Under the pieces are notes generated by a model that saw only the letters and a program-made list of their open reading frames with translations, was not told the origin of the DNA and did no database searches. A stretch of DNA of 64,000 bases from CAMFLJ01 sp963702555 (GTDB lineage: Bacteria > Actinomycetota > Acidimicrobiia > Acidimicrobiales > Acidimicrobilacustridaceae), in assembly GCA_963702555.1 (NCBI GenBank), contig CAVPCW010000008.1, positions 248,001 through 312,000 on the forward strand, given 5' to 3'. Below, in pieces: positions 17,042 through 25,974 of the stretch. A program made the translations under genes and the position numbers. The first letter of the stretch is position 1, and each line of letters opens with the position of its first letter.

Positions 17042-18186
17042 GCGGACGCCTCACTCCCTCTCGGGGCCGTCAGAGCCCGGTCCCGGTCGTGGTCGGGGGC
17101 GACGAGGGCGAGGATGCCGCCGATGGCCAGCAGGACGACGGCGATCACGGTCCAGGTGAACGGCGCCCGCAGCTCGAGCACCAAGACCTCGTCGCCGAAC
17201 GGGACGATGTCCTGGGCCCAACTCGTGGTCATGAGCGGGGGGAGCACCTCGATGATCAGGACCATGAGCGCACCGGTCAGCAGACCCCACCCGCCGGCCA
17301 ACCGGGGGAAGAGGAACGTGCCGAGGCCGACGGCGAGCACCACGGTGAACCACATCAGGACCTGCATGGCGTTGCGCCAGCCGAAGTCGTCGAACACACC
17401 CGGGATCGTCATGGAGACATCGGAACCGAGGCTCCCCCCGTAGGAGAGCCCGAAGCGCGAGCTCGCATCGCCGACGACGAGCGTGATGAGGCCCAGGAAG
17501 CCCGTGATCGCCGGGCCCAGGCTGCGCACGTCGGCGCCGATCCGCGCCGGGCTGACCACCAGGATCACGATCGCCAGGATCCAGACAGCGGCAGCGAACA
17601 GATCGCCGACCGTCTGGACCCAGAAGCCCGGTCCTGCACTCAGATCGAACGAGCTCAGGTTCCCGAACTCACCGATGCGGATGGCGCCCGCGCTCGTGGC
17701 CACGACGAGGGCCACCGCCCCGGCCGCGGCCGACGCCCGTCGCGAGCCGGCCACGAGCAGGAAGACGCCGGCGAAGAGCAGTGCGGCCGTGTAGCCGAGG
17801 CTGAACACGAGGGCCTGGCGGTCATCGACGATGCTCTCACCGAGGTCGTAGTAGTCGGGGAAGATCCCGCCGACGGTGAACAGGGCGGCGAGGAGGAAGA
17901 GCAGCGCGCTCACCACCCGGAGACCCGTGGTCGACCGGTCGTGCGCTGCTGGCTGCGGCTGCGGCTGCGGCGGTCCCGCCGGTGGAGGAGTCCACGCCGG
18001 CGGCGCGGGAGTGGGAGCGGGCGTCGCGGGCGGCGGATAGCCGCCGGACGGCGGCGGGTACCCGGCGGCGGGGGGCGGATACGACGCTGCCGGCAGCGGC
18101 GCGGCCGGGGCCACGACGGCCGCGCCGCAGTTCGGACAGAACTGGGCGGACGCGTCGAGGGCGTTCCCACAGGTCGAACAGATCAT
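16813..18186 (-). CDS. zinc-ribbon, proline-rich multi-pass membrane protein
   Basis: A protein of about 457 residues starting MICSTCGNALDASAQFCPNCG, a double CxxC zinc ribbon (Cys3/6 and Cys17/20). A Pro/Tyr-rich linker (about 30-95) follows, then eight or more hydrophobic helices. Function unknown; such proteins are common in actinobacteria. GAGGAGGGG upstream of ATG 18186 decides the start. The literal frame runs 229 bp into the opposite-strand DUF1622 gene. The natural end is probably near 17050, where a neighbouring frame stops after GPERE, implying a one-base indel there. Membrane topology is certain; the C-terminus is not. Confidence 0.7.
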   Translation of the reverse strand: MICSTCGNALDASAQFCPNCGAAVVAPAAPLPAASYPPPAAGYPPPSGGYPPPATPAPTPAPPAWTPPPAGPPQPQPQPAAHDRSTTGLRVVSALLFLLAALFTVGGIFPDYYDLGESIVDDRQALVFSLGYTAALLFAGVFLLVAGSRRASAAAGAVALVVATSAGAIRIGEFGNLSSFDLSAGPGFWVQTVGDLFAAAVWILAIVILVVSPARIGADVRSLGPAITGFLGLITLVVGDASSRFGLSYGGSLGSDVSMTIPGVFDDFGWRNAMQVLMWFTVVLAVGLGTFLFPRLAGGWGLLTGALMVLIIEVLPPLMTTSWAQDIVPFGDEVLVLELRAPFTWTVIAVVLLAIGGILALVAPDHDRDRALTAPRGSEASAQEGVVESLRQRLQGQVPSISISSEKLRMIRMTTMRPSTATLSKVGSTMIVRTMSPMISTSRPSRIARPRLRRSWG

Positions 18187-18235
18187 CGGCCCCTCCTCGC
18201 TCTTCCTGGGATCGTCGCGCGCCGACGAGCCGCTG

Positions 18236-18466
18236 GTGAGGGCCGTTCGACCCTGGACCGGCGTGTTCACCTTCGGCGACCAGCCCGACCAGCTCATCCT
18301 CGAGGGCGTCGCCTACTACGTGGGGCAGGGCTCGACCATCGCCGTGTCGTCGACGACGATCCGGTCGATCATCGGCGGCTCCGGGCGCTACGAGGGCGCC
18401 ACGGGATGGGTGGAGTCGGTGCACGAGTCCGACGGCAGCTGGACCCACACCTTCCACATCGACTGA
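18236..18466 (+). pseudogene. fragment of dirigent/allene-oxide-cyclase-like barrel protein
   Basis: A 76-residue frame whose end, RSIIGGSGRYEGATGWVESV and GSWTHTF, matches the C-terminal strands of the dirigent/allene oxide cyclase-like beta barrel (IxGGTGRYxGARG). Full members have roughly 130-190 residues with a signal peptide, so the N-terminal half is missing. The frame abuts the divergent start of the zinc-ribbon protein with no room for it. Probably a truncated remnant. The GTG given is only the first possible start. The surrounding 18187-18570 holds nothing else I can support. Confidence 0.45.
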
Positions 18467-18570
18467 TCGACCAGCGGGGCGACACCACTCACCGTCGCCG
18501 GGGCAAGGCGACGCCGCCCGCGGCCGACCCCGCGGGTGGCGTGCCCCGGTAGGTCGATAGCCTCCGGCCA

Positions 18571-19302
18571 GTGACCAGCGCCGAGTACGTCGATCTCTCC
18601 ACCCCACCGAAGCGGGCCCTCGTGATGGTCGCCCATCCCGACGACATCGACTTCGGGATGGCCGGAACCGTCGCCGCCCTCACCGCGGCCGGCACCGAGG
18701 TCGTCTACGCCATCGCCACCTCCGGCGAGGCCGGCCCACCCGAGGACCACGACCGTGCCGAGCTCGCCGCCCTCCGCGAGAAGGAGCAGCGCGCCGCCGC
18801 CCGCGAGGTCGGCGTGCACGACGTGCGCTTCCTCGGCCTCCCCGACGGCCACCTCGTCGCCGACCTCGAGCTGCGCCGCTGCATCAGCGCCGTCATCCGC
18901 ACGGTGAAGCCCGACCTCGTCCTGCAGCAGTCGCCCGAGCGCCGCTACGACCGCATCTACGCCAGCCACCCCGACCACCTGGCCGTCGCCGAGGCCACCA
19001 TCTCGGCCGTCTACCCCGACGCCCGCAACCCCCACGCCCACCCGAGCCTGATCCGAGAGGGCCTCCAGCCCCACTCGGTGCCCGAGGTGTGGATCACCGG
19101 CCTCGAGCCGATGAACCTCTTCGTCGACATCACCGACGTGTTCGACAAGAAGGTCGCCGCCCTGTCCTCCCACGCCAGCCAGGTCTCGTGGATCGCCGAC
19201 GTCCCCGGTTTCCTCCGGGGCTGGTCGAGCGAGCTCACCACCCTCCACGGCCTGCCCGAGGGGCGCCTCACCGAAGGCTTCACCCGCGTCATAACATCCT
19301 GA
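18571..19302 (+). CDS. PIG-L/LmbE family N-acetylglucosamine-type deacetylase
   Basis: A 243-residue zinc deacetylase of the PIG-L/LmbE family, which includes MshB (mycothiol synthesis) and mycothiol conjugate amidase. The motif AHPDD is at 21-25 (zinc ligands His22 and Asp25), and the third ligand is in SHPDHLAVAEA (about 133-136). The substrate is an N-acyl aminosugar or related amide. It is shorter than Mca/MshB, and adjacency gives no help. The GTG lies 7 nt after TAGCCT and may be leaderless. The next gene starts 5 nt after its stop. Confidence 0.88.
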   Translation: MTSAEYVDLSTPPKRALVMVAHPDDIDFGMAGTVAALTAAGTEVVYAIATSGEAGPPEDHDRAELAALREKEQRAAAREVGVHDVRFLGLPDGHLVADLELRRCISAVIRTVKPDLVLQQSPERRYDRIYASHPDHLAVAEATISAVYPDARNPHAHPSLIREGLQPHSVPEVWITGLEPMNLFVDITDVFDKKVAALSSHASQVSWIADVPGFLRGWSSELTTLHGLPEGRLTEGFTRVITS

Positions 19303-19307
19303 CGACG

Positions 19308-21059
19308 ATGCCCAGCGCGACCCCATCGATCGATCCCGGAACCTGGCCCGGGCGCAGGCTCCTGACGAACGCCGTTGCGGTCGTCGTCATGGCGATCGCC
19401 GTGCTCGCCACGCTGGTGGTGCCCGCTGCACCTCCGGCCGCGGCGGCGGGGAAGCCGACGATGTTGGTCTACGGCGACTCGATCACCGCGGAGATGCGCT
19501 CGCAGCTCACCTACGTCGGGTCTGCCGGCTTCGAGATCACGGTCAACACCTACGGCGGCACCTCGCTCTGCGACTGGGTGCCCCAGATCCTCAGGGACGC
19601 CGTGCCCGGCACCCGCTTGGTCGGCCTCGCCTTCACCGGCAACTGGTTCACCCCGTGCATGCGTCCCGGCGGTGTCGCCCCGGACGAAGCGACCGCCGCC
19701 GCGATCTACCGCAGCACGCTCGACGAGCTCATCCCCGTGCTCAACGCACGCGGGGTGGCGGTGATGCTGATCGGCGCGCCGCCCTCGCTGGCCCTGGACG
19801 GCTCGACCATCTGGTCCTACGTCAACACCGTCTACCCCCAGGCCGCCATCGACTGGCGGGCCAGAGGCGCGGACGTCGTCTACACCGACGCCGGGCGTCG
19901 CTCCCTCGCCACCCCCGAAGGCCTCTGGACGAAGACCATGCCATGCCTGCCCTTCGAGACCGCGGCGATGGGCTGCACAGGCGGACGGATCGTCGTCCGC
20001 GCCCCGGACACGGCTCACTTCTGCCCGACCAGCGACGACCCCTGCTCGGTGTGGGCGAGCGGCGCATGGCGCTACGCCACGGCCGTCAACGACGCCGCCG
20101 TGTTCCGCGTGCGGCCCACGATGGGCTACCTCGACTACGCAGTCGGTGGCGTCAACCGGGTCGACGTCGGCGGCTGGGCGATCGACCCCGACAACGACAC
20201 CGGGCCCACGGCCGTGCACGTCTACATCGACGGTGCCGGGTACGCCCTGCGGGCCGACGGCCCCCGCTCCGACCTCGGCGCCCTGTTCCCGCTCGCCGGC
20301 CCGAACCACGGCTACCGGCGACGCTGCCCGCCTCGCCCGGCGTGCACAACGTGTGCGCCTACGCCATCAACGTCGGCGCCGGCGGGCCCAACCGCCTCAT
20401 CGGCTGCCGCACGGTGACGGTGCGCGACGCCTCACCCTTCGGCTACCTCGACGCCGCCACCGGTGTGCCCGGCGGGGTGTCGGTGGCGGGATGGGCGATC
20501 GACCCGGACACGACGGCAGCCGATCGCGGTGCACGTCTACGTCGATTCCGCCGGTGTGGCGCTGACGGCCGACGGGTCCCGGCCCGACGTCGGTGCTGCC
20601 TTCCCCGCCTACGGCTCGGCCCACGGCTTCTCGTCGACCCTGATCCCGGCGGCGCCCGGACGCCACCAGGTCTGCGCCTACGGCATCAACGTCGGCGCCG
20701 GCGGCAACTCGCTGCTCGGCTGTCGCACGGTCACCGTGCCCGACACCTCGCCGATCGGCTACCTCGACGTCGCCACCGGGGTACCCGGCGGCGTGTCAGT
20801 GGCGGGATGGGCGATCGACCCGGACACGACGGCGCCGATCGCGGTGCACGTCTACGTCGACTCGGCCGGTGTGGCGCTGACGGCCGACGGCTCCCGGCCC
20901 GACGTCGGTGCCGCCTTCCCCGGCTACGGCTCGGCCCACGGCTACTCCTCGGTGGTGGCGGCGTCCCCGGGCTCGCACCGGGTGTGCGCCTACGGCATCA
21001 ACGTCGGACCGGGCGGCAACTCCCTCCTCGGCTGTCGCACCACCGTCGTCCCCGCCTGA
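19308..21059 (+). pseudogene. secreted SGNH-hydrolase-like protein with three C-terminal repeats, two frameshifts
   Basis: An exported protein of about 583 residues. The signal segment contains LLTNAVAVVVMAIAVLATLVV and AAAAGKP. An SGNH-like domain starts with block I LVYGDSIT, and then come three repeats of about 105 residues, each GYLD...GWAIDPD...VHVY(I/V)D...CAY.INVG.GG...GCRT. Repeats 2 and 3 are almost identical at DNA level. Frame breaks occur near 20314 (one base missing) and at 20518. The second is proved internally: repeat 2 reads GACGGCAGCCGATC where repeat 3 reads GACGGCGCCGATC. Function unknown; surface or cell-wall esterase suspected. Confidence 0.75.
20440..21058 (+). repeat. 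tandem ~312-bp intragenic repeat (copies 2 and 3)
   Basis: Two neighbouring copies (about 20440-20750 and 20752-21058) encode repeats 2 and 3 of the SGNH-like protein. They are nearly identical over long stretches, which implies recent duplication or gene conversion. A more divergent first copy lies at about 20123-20437. Confidence 0.8.
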
Positions 21060-21147
21060 CGCGTCCGCCTTTGGCCCCTGGCGCCGCCCGGACTGCGCAT
21101 CGCCTGCTCACGGTGACGGTGAAGGCGACGGCGAAGGGAGAGTCGCC

Positions 21148-21621
21148 ATGACCACCGAATCGTCTGCGAACGCGCCGCCCAAGCTCCCACCGGTGTGGTT
21201 CAAGCACCTCTTCTGGCGAGTCCATCGCGCCCTCAACAAGGTGAGCGGTGGTCGGTTCCTCTGGACCCCCGCCAGCAAGCGGGGCTGGGGCGCACTGCGC
21301 CTCACCGTGCCCGGCCGCAGGACCGGCATCGAGCGCAGCGTCATCGTCGGCTACATCGAGGACGGGCCCGTGCCCGTCGTGCTGGCCATGAACGGATGGG
21401 ACCAGGGCCACCCCGCCTGGTGGCTCAACCTCGAAGCCCACCCCGACGCCGTCATCCGCCTCCCCGGCGGCCACGTCCGCAAGGTCCGCGCCCACGTCGC
21501 CACCGGCGCCGAGCGCGAACGGCTGTGGGCCCGCTGGGCCGCCATCGACGAGGGCCTCGACCAGTACGCCGCCACCCACGGGGTCGAGACCCCGGTCGTC
21601 GTGCTCGAGCCGCGCGACTGA
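21148..21621 (+). CDS. deazaflavin (F420)-dependent nitroreductase family protein
   Basis: A 157-residue DDN-like protein with a split-barrel fold that binds F420H2. The segment LRLTVPGRRTGIERSVIVGYIEDGPVPVVLAMNG matches the family pattern LTTTGRKSG..R..PL....DG..L.V.AS.GG. The later HPAWWLNLEAHPDAVIRL and the C-terminal WARWAAIDEGLDQYAATHG also fit. Members reduce nitroimidazoles and menaquinone. The ATG at 21148 is preceded by GAAGGGAGAG. A small stem-loop (GCTGA/TCAGC, 21625-21638) lies between it and the convergent gene. Confidence 0.88.
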   Translation: MTTESSANAPPKLPPVWFKHLFWRVHRALNKVSGGRFLWTPASKRGWGALRLTVPGRRTGIERSVIVGYIEDGPVPVVLAMNGWDQGHPAWWLNLEAHPDAVIRLPGGHVRKVRAHVATGAERERLWARWAAIDEGLDQYAATHGVETPVVVLEPRD

Positions 21622-21633
21622 ACCGCTGAGGGC

Positions 21634-22602
21634 TCAGCCGAACGCCGAGACCAGCCGCCCGACCGGTACGGCCTCGGGGTAGACGGTGGCCATCTCCGCC
21701 TTCAGGGTCAGGTCCTCGGCCCGGGTCGGGTCGAAGCGCACCGCGCTGCCGCGGCGGGCGAGGTCGTCGTTGAAGACGTCGGCCACGTCGTGCATCGAGA
21801 GCGTGTCGGCCTTGCTGCGGTTGCGCTCGGCGGCGGTGGCGTACACGTCGGCCTTCCAGAGCACGCTCACCCTGAAGGCCTCGAGCGGCGCCCGGAAGCA
21901 CACCTCGCCGTGGTCGGTCACGACCCAGTCGCCCGTCGCGCCTCCGTCGTCGGCCGGCGTGAGGGTGGCGCTCGGCGTCACCAGTCGGGTGCCCTCGTCG
22001 AACGGGCCGATCGGCGCCACCTGATGGAACATGCCGTGGTTGTCGCCGAAGAGCGCGGTGTTGGCCATCGACCCGACGTGCTCGACCGGCGGAGCGTCGG
22101 GCCCGTCCGGCCAGTACAGGAGCCCGCCGCCCTCCACGACGTCGTTGCGCCACCAGATGGCCGTGGCCTGCACGATCTCGAAGCGGTCGAACAGGCCTGA
22201 CCACAACATGACCCGGAGGACCCACATCGGCGTGTTCGTGCGGTCACGGCCGTGGAAGCGGGGGTTGTCGGTGTGGGCCGGACCGCCCTCGGCGATGGCG
22301 ACCATCAGGTTCACGTAGACGCTCTGGGGCTCGACCACCTCGGCGCCGTAGAACGCCCTGGCCGCCTCGATGTAGCCGGGGTGGCGCAGGAAGAGGTCGG
22401 AGCCCTCGGCGGCGAAGGTGTCGTGGACCCAGTCGTTCTGGAACCACATCGGCCGGGTGCGCGCGTGCGGGTCGGCCCCGGGGCTGTACCAGCCACCCAG
22501 TGGCGTGTACGGCGCCTGGGCGGCCAGGAGGCGATCGGCCGCGTCGAGGTCGTCGATCACGTCGTGCATCAGCACGGGTGGCTTCGAGTAGCGGATCCCC
22601 AT
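21634..22602 (-). CDS. hypothetical protein, possible non-haem iron oxygenase fold
   Basis: A 322-residue soluble protein I do not recognise with certainty. It contains GGPAHTDNPRFHG (an H-x-D pair), a tract of aromatic residues (WWRNDVVEGGGLLYWPDGP) and a later GMFHQVAP. That order is compatible with the facial triad of an Fe(II)/2-oxoglutarate-type oxygenase, but the conserved Arg is not obvious. Monocistronic, divergent from the thiolase gene across 167 bp. No signal peptide. Confidence 0.6.
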   Translation of the reverse strand: MGIRYSKPPVLMHDVIDDLDAADRLLAAQAPYTPLGGWYSPGADPHARTRPMWFQNDWVHDTFAAEGSDLFLRHPGYIEAARAFYGAEVVEPQSVYVNLMVAIAEGGPAHTDNPRFHGRDRTNTPMWVLRVMLWSGLFDRFEIVQATAIWWRNDVVEGGGLLYWPDGPDAPPVEHVGSMANTALFGDNHGMFHQVAPIGPFDEGTRLVTPSATLTPADDGGATGDWVVTDHGEVCFRAPLEAFRVSVLWKADVYATAAERNRSKADTLSMHDVADVFNDDLARRGSAVRFDPTRAEDLTLKAEMATVYPEAVPVGRLVSAFG

Positions 22603-22683
22603 CGGTGTCCCCCCGATCGTCCTCGGCCGACCGTAACCCGACGGCCGGCACGGGGTCCGGTGTCCGAGGAGGTGACCCCGCGA

Positions 22684-22697
22684 GGGCCCTTCGGCCC
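22684..22697 (+). promoter_or_regulatory. DosR/DevR-like palindrome
   Basis: GGGCCCTTCGGCCC, a perfect palindrome in its outer arms, lies 72 bp before the thiolase gene and 81 bp before the divergent gene at 22602. It departs from GGGACNNNNGNCCC only at the A. Confidence 0.35.
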
Positions 22698-22769
22698 GCC
22701 CGTCGCCGACGGGCCCTGTGGTAGGAGAACGGGGCCCGTCCGCCGAACGGACGGCGGCGAAAGGGAACG

Positions 22770-23972
22770 ATGGGACTCACCGGTGATGCGCACATCGTCG
22801 GCTACGCCGAGCGCAGGTCCGAACGGCGCTTCAGCGGCGAACGGCGACTGACCCTCGAGCAGTGGGCCGGCCTCGCCGCCGACGCCCTGCGCGACGCCGG
22901 CATCCACAGCCGCGAGGTCGGCGGCATCGTCGTCGGCGCCGACATCTTCGAGGCCCAGCAGTTCGTGCCCGCCACCGTCGCCGAGTACTGCGGCTGGTCG
23001 GTCGACTTCGCCGAGCGGGTCGACCTCGGCGGCGCCACCCCCGCCGGCATGGTGTGGCGCGCCGCCGCCGCCATCGAGCTCGGCATCTGCGAGGTCGTGG
23101 TGATGGCCACCGCCTCCCAGCCCATGCCCCACTCGCCCAAGCCCCGGCCCTTCGACGACCGGATGGTCTACGGCGCATCGAGCAGCGCGTGGGGCTCACC
23201 CCAGGCCGAGTTCGAGCTGCCCTACGGCAACATCGCCCAGAACTGCGGCTTCGCCATGTACGCCCAGCGCTACCACGACCTCTACGGCTGGGACGAGTGG
23301 GCCCGGGCCAAGATCGCCTCCGACCAGCGCACCTCCGCCTGCGCCAACCCCGACGCCGTCTTCTTCGGCCAGCCCCTCACCCCCGACGACGTGCTCGCCT
23401 CCCGGGTGATCTCCGAGCCGCTCCACCTGCTCGAGATCGTCATGCCCTGCACCGGCGGCGCCGCCCTCGTGATGTGCAGCGCCGAGCGGGCGAAGCGCAC
23501 CAACCACCGCCCCGTCGCCGTCACCGGCTTCGGCGAGCGCCTCACCCACAAGACGCCCACCTACTCGCCCGACCTGCCCCACACCCCGGTGGCCGCGGCC
23601 GCGGCGTCGGCGTTCGCCATGTCCGGGCTCGCCCCCGCCGACATGGACATGGTGCAGCTCTACGACTGCTACACGATCACCGCGCTGCTCACCATCGAGG
23701 ACTCCGGCTTCTGCGGCAAGGGCGAGGGCCAGGCCTTCCTCCGCGAGCACGACCTCTCCTACAAGGGCGACTTCCCGTGCAACACCCACGGCGGCCAGCT
23801 CGGCTTCGGCCAGGCCGGCCTCGCCGGCGGCATGTCGCACGTGGTCGAGGGCGTCCGCCAGATCCAGGGCCGGGCCGGCGACCGCCAGCTCGCCCGCCAC
23901 GACACCGCCTACGTCACCGGCACCGGCGGCGTGATGAGCGAGCAGGCAGCCCTCGTGCTGCAGGGGGCCTGA
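22770..23972 (+). CDS. thiolase-fold lipid-transfer/acyl-CoA protein (SCPx/Ltp type)
   Basis: A 400-residue thiolase-superfamily protein of the SCPx/Ltp group. The usual nucleophilic Cys segment is replaced by VDLGGATPAGMVW, so it is unlikely to be a classical thiolase. The C-terminal NTHGGQLGFGQAGLAGGMSHVVEG retains the conserved His and glycine loop. Such proteins pair with a DUF35 partner and in steroid side-chain degradation act as aldol lyases (Ltp2). Here the DUF35 gene follows after 2 bp, supporting a two-subunit enzyme. GAAAGGGA lies before the ATG. Substrate is probably a branched or steroid-like acyl-CoA, by inference. Confidence 0.85.
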   Translation: MGLTGDAHIVGYAERRSERRFSGERRLTLEQWAGLAADALRDAGIHSREVGGIVVGADIFEAQQFVPATVAEYCGWSVDFAERVDLGGATPAGMVWRAAAAIELGICEVVVMATASQPMPHSPKPRPFDDRMVYGASSSAWGSPQAEFELPYGNIAQNCGFAMYAQRYHDLYGWDEWARAKIASDQRTSACANPDAVFFGQPLTPDDVLASRVISEPLHLLEIVMPCTGGAALVMCSAERAKRTNHRPVAVTGFGERLTHKTPTYSPDLPHTPVAAAAASAFAMSGLAPADMDMVQLYDCYTITALLTIEDSGFCGKGEGQAFLREHDLSYKGDFPCNTHGGQLGFGQAGLAGGMSHVVEGVRQIQGRAGDRQLARHDTAYVTGTGGVMSEQAALVLQGA

Positions 23973-23974
23973 CC

Positions 23975-24407
23975 ATGAGCGACCTCGGCTACGAGAAGAC
24001 CGAGCTCCCCAAGCCCCGGCCCCTCGCCACCCCCACGTCGCAGCCGTTCTGGGACGCGCTCGAACGACGACCGGGTCGAGATCCAGCGCTGCGCCGAGTG
24101 CGAGGCGTGGGTCTACTACCCCCGGTCGCGCTGCCCCCAGTGCCTCTCCGACCAGCTCGTCTGGACCCGGGTCGGCGGCGAGGGCGTGATCTTCACCTAC
24201 ACCGTCACCCGCCAGCCCACGGTGCCGGCCTTCGCCGACGAGGTGCCGCAGATCATCGCCGTCATCGAGCTCACCGAGGGCGTGCACGTCACCAGCGTGA
24301 TCGTCGACGCCGAGCCCGAGCAGGTGACGACCGGGGCCGCCGTCGTGCCCGTCTTCGACCACGGCGACGACGGCCTCACCCTCCTCAAGCACCGCCTCGC
24401 CGACTGA
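23975..24407 (+). pseudogene. DUF35 OB-fold zinc-ribbon partner of thiolase, one frameshift
   Basis: A protein of about 143 residues with the DUF35 layout: an N-terminal helix (MSDLGYEKTELPKPRP...QPFWDAL), a rubredoxin-like zinc ribbon (CAECEAWVYYPRSRCPQC), and an OB fold (GVIFTYTVTRQPTVPAF). The frame shifts near 24062. Dropping one G after CTC gives LNDDRVEIQRCAECEAW and a continuous protein, so one extra base is the simplest account. It binds the acyl-CoA tail for the thiolase-fold partner next door. Confidence 0.8.
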
Positions 24408-24425
24408 CCGGCGCTCACCGGCAGC

Positions 24426-24537
24426 GCGATCGGTTGCCGAAAGTGACGCGTGGGCGCACTCCTGGCAACCGGTCGGAGTGGGCGTCGCGATCGGTTGGCG
24501 GAAGTGACGCGTGGGCGCACTCCTGGCAACCGGTCGG
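24426..24537 (+). repeat. intergenic hairpin repeat, copies B and C in tandem
   Basis: Two 51-bp copies repeat at a 61-bp interval (24426-24476 and 24487-24537). Each has left arm GATCGGTTG(C/G)CG and right arm CACTCCTGGCAACCGGTC, and they differ at only a few bases. Same family as the element at 16593-16640. They fill the 133-bp gap between the convergent DUF35 and transglutaminase genes. Confidence 0.75.
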
Positions 24538-24540
24538 GGG

Positions 24541-25386
24541 CTAGCGGAGGCGGGTGGGGGTGACGTGGTCGTCGGGGGGGAGGTCGTCGTGGGTGTAGGC
24601 GACGACCTCGGTGAAGTTCAGCCACACCTCGCCGTCGAGCACGGTCATGAACGACGTGTCGGCCGCGTCGCGCCCCGTCGAGATCCGCAGCAGCGACGAC
24701 CGCGGCGCCAGGCCCGTCGGGTCGACCACCCACCAGCGGCCGTCGACGTGGGCCTCGACGACGGCGTGGAAGTCCATCGGCGTGAGCCCCGGCGCGTAGA
24801 CCGCAGCCAGGCGGGCCGGCACGCTCAGCGCCCGCAGCATGGTGATGGCGAGGTGGGCGAAGTCACGGCACACGCCCCGCCCGGCGAACAGCGAGTCGAC
24901 GGCCGTGTCGAACGGGCCGCTCGAGCCCTCCTCGTAGATCAGCCGGTCGGCCACCCACTCCCGCACCGACTGCAGCAGCTCCATGCCGGGGACCGGCTCG
25001 CCGATCTCGTGGGAGGCGAACGAGACCAGCTCGTCGGACGGGCAGTAGCGGCTCTGACGGCGGTAGGTCAGCTGACCGAGGTCGATGCCCTCGGTCGGCG
25101 CCACCTCGGGGATGGCGGAGCGGGTGGCCTCGGCGACCAGGTCGATGGTGAGCGCGCCCCGCGGGCTGCGCACGATGTGGATCGTGCCGCCGTGGCCGCT
25201 GGCGCACGCCGTCGCCTCCAACGGGACCCCGTCGACCGCGACCTCGAGGGTCTGGTCGACGGTGATGCCCGGCCGCGCCGCCGGCGAGATCTCGAGGGCG
25301 AGGGTGGCCTCCCGGTCGACGGCGACGGCCAGGTGGCACTCGACGTGCCACTGCTCGTCGCTGTGCTCACCACCCGTCGAATCCAT
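24541..25386 (-). CDS. transglutaminase-like protease-fold protein
   Basis: A 281-residue transglutaminase-superfamily protein. An N-terminal beta-rich region (about 1-120, the bacterial transglutaminase-like N-domain) is followed by the core with Cys in GRGVCRDFAH (about 173), His in PMDFHAVVEAHV (about 207) and Asp in WWVVDPTG (about 223). That triad supports thiol hydrolase or protease activity on proteins or peptides. No signal peptide. Monocistronic, ends against the hairpin repeats. Targets unknown. Confidence 0.9.
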   Translation of the reverse strand: MDSTGGEHSDEQWHVECHLAVAVDREATLALEISPAARPGITVDQTLEVAVDGVPLEATACASGHGGTIHIVRSPRGALTIDLVAEATRSAIPEVAPTEGIDLGQLTYRRQSRYCPSDELVSFASHEIGEPVPGMELLQSVREWVADRLIYEEGSSGPFDTAVDSLFAGRGVCRDFAHLAITMLRALSVPARLAAVYAPGLTPMDFHAVVEAHVDGRWWVVDPTGLAPRSSLLRISTGRDAADTSFMTVLDGEVWLNFTEVVAYTHDDLPPDDHVTPTRLR

Positions 25387-25470
25387 CGCCGCAGGTTACG
25401 GGCCTGCGCCGACCCCGCCGCCGGTCGAGTGCCACATCCGCGCCCGCCCGTCGACTCGGCGGGGTGGGTG

Positions 25471-25484
25471 TGGCCAAAGGACCC
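25471..25484 (-). promoter_or_regulatory. DosR/DevR-like palindrome
   Basis: Read on the minus strand, GGGTCCTTTGGCCA matches the DosR-like pattern at most positions. It lies 67 bp before the flavin-fold protein that opens the 25552-29198 operon. Confidence 0.3.
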
Positions 25485-25551
25485 TTCCGCTTCTACCGTC
25501 AGGGGTGTCGTCTGAGCCATGCGGGGAGCACTCGACGATGGAGGATCAGCG

Positions 25552-25974
25552 ATGCAACGCAAGATCGAGGACCTGACCCCCGAGGAGTGCATGACGCTGC
25601 TCGGCCAGGAGACCGTCGGACGCCTCGCGTTCGTCGACGCGGAGGGGCCGGTGGCGGTTCCGGTCAACTTCGGCCTGGCCGGGACGCTCATCCTGTTCAG
25701 GCTCGAACCCGACTCGCACCTGCGGGCCGCGGTCGACGCGCCCGTGGCCTTCGAGGTCGACCACACCGACGCCGACACCGGGTCCGGGTGGAGCGTGCTC
25801 GTCCGGGGCGGGGCCGACGAGGTCGACCTCGACGACGTGCCCGAGCTGCTGCGGCTCATGGCGGGCCCACCCCGTCCGTGGGCCGAAGGGGTTCACAGCG
25901 TGTGGGTCACGATCACCCCGCGCAAGGTGACCGGTCGACGGCTGACCACCCGGGCCCTCGGGGACGTGTCCTGA
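25552..25974 (+). CDS. pyridoxamine 5'-phosphate oxidase-like flavin-fold protein
   Basis: A 140-residue split-barrel protein of the PNPOx-like family. MTLLGQETVGRLAFVDAEGPVAVPVNFGLAGTLILF is the typical start, where the strand after GRLAF binds FMN, haem or F420. It resembles the mycobacterial dormancy protein class around Rv0080. ATG 25552 is preferred to 25519 because GGAGGATC precedes it. The next gene starts on the base after its stop. A DosR-like palindrome lies upstream. Cofactor and reaction unknown. Confidence 0.85.
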   Translation: MQRKIEDLTPEECMTLLGQETVGRLAFVDAEGPVAVPVNFGLAGTLILFRLEPDSHLRAAVDAPVAFEVDHTDADTGSGWSVLVRGGADEVDLDDVPELLRLMAGPPRPWAEGVHSVWVTITPRKVTGRRLTTRALGDVS

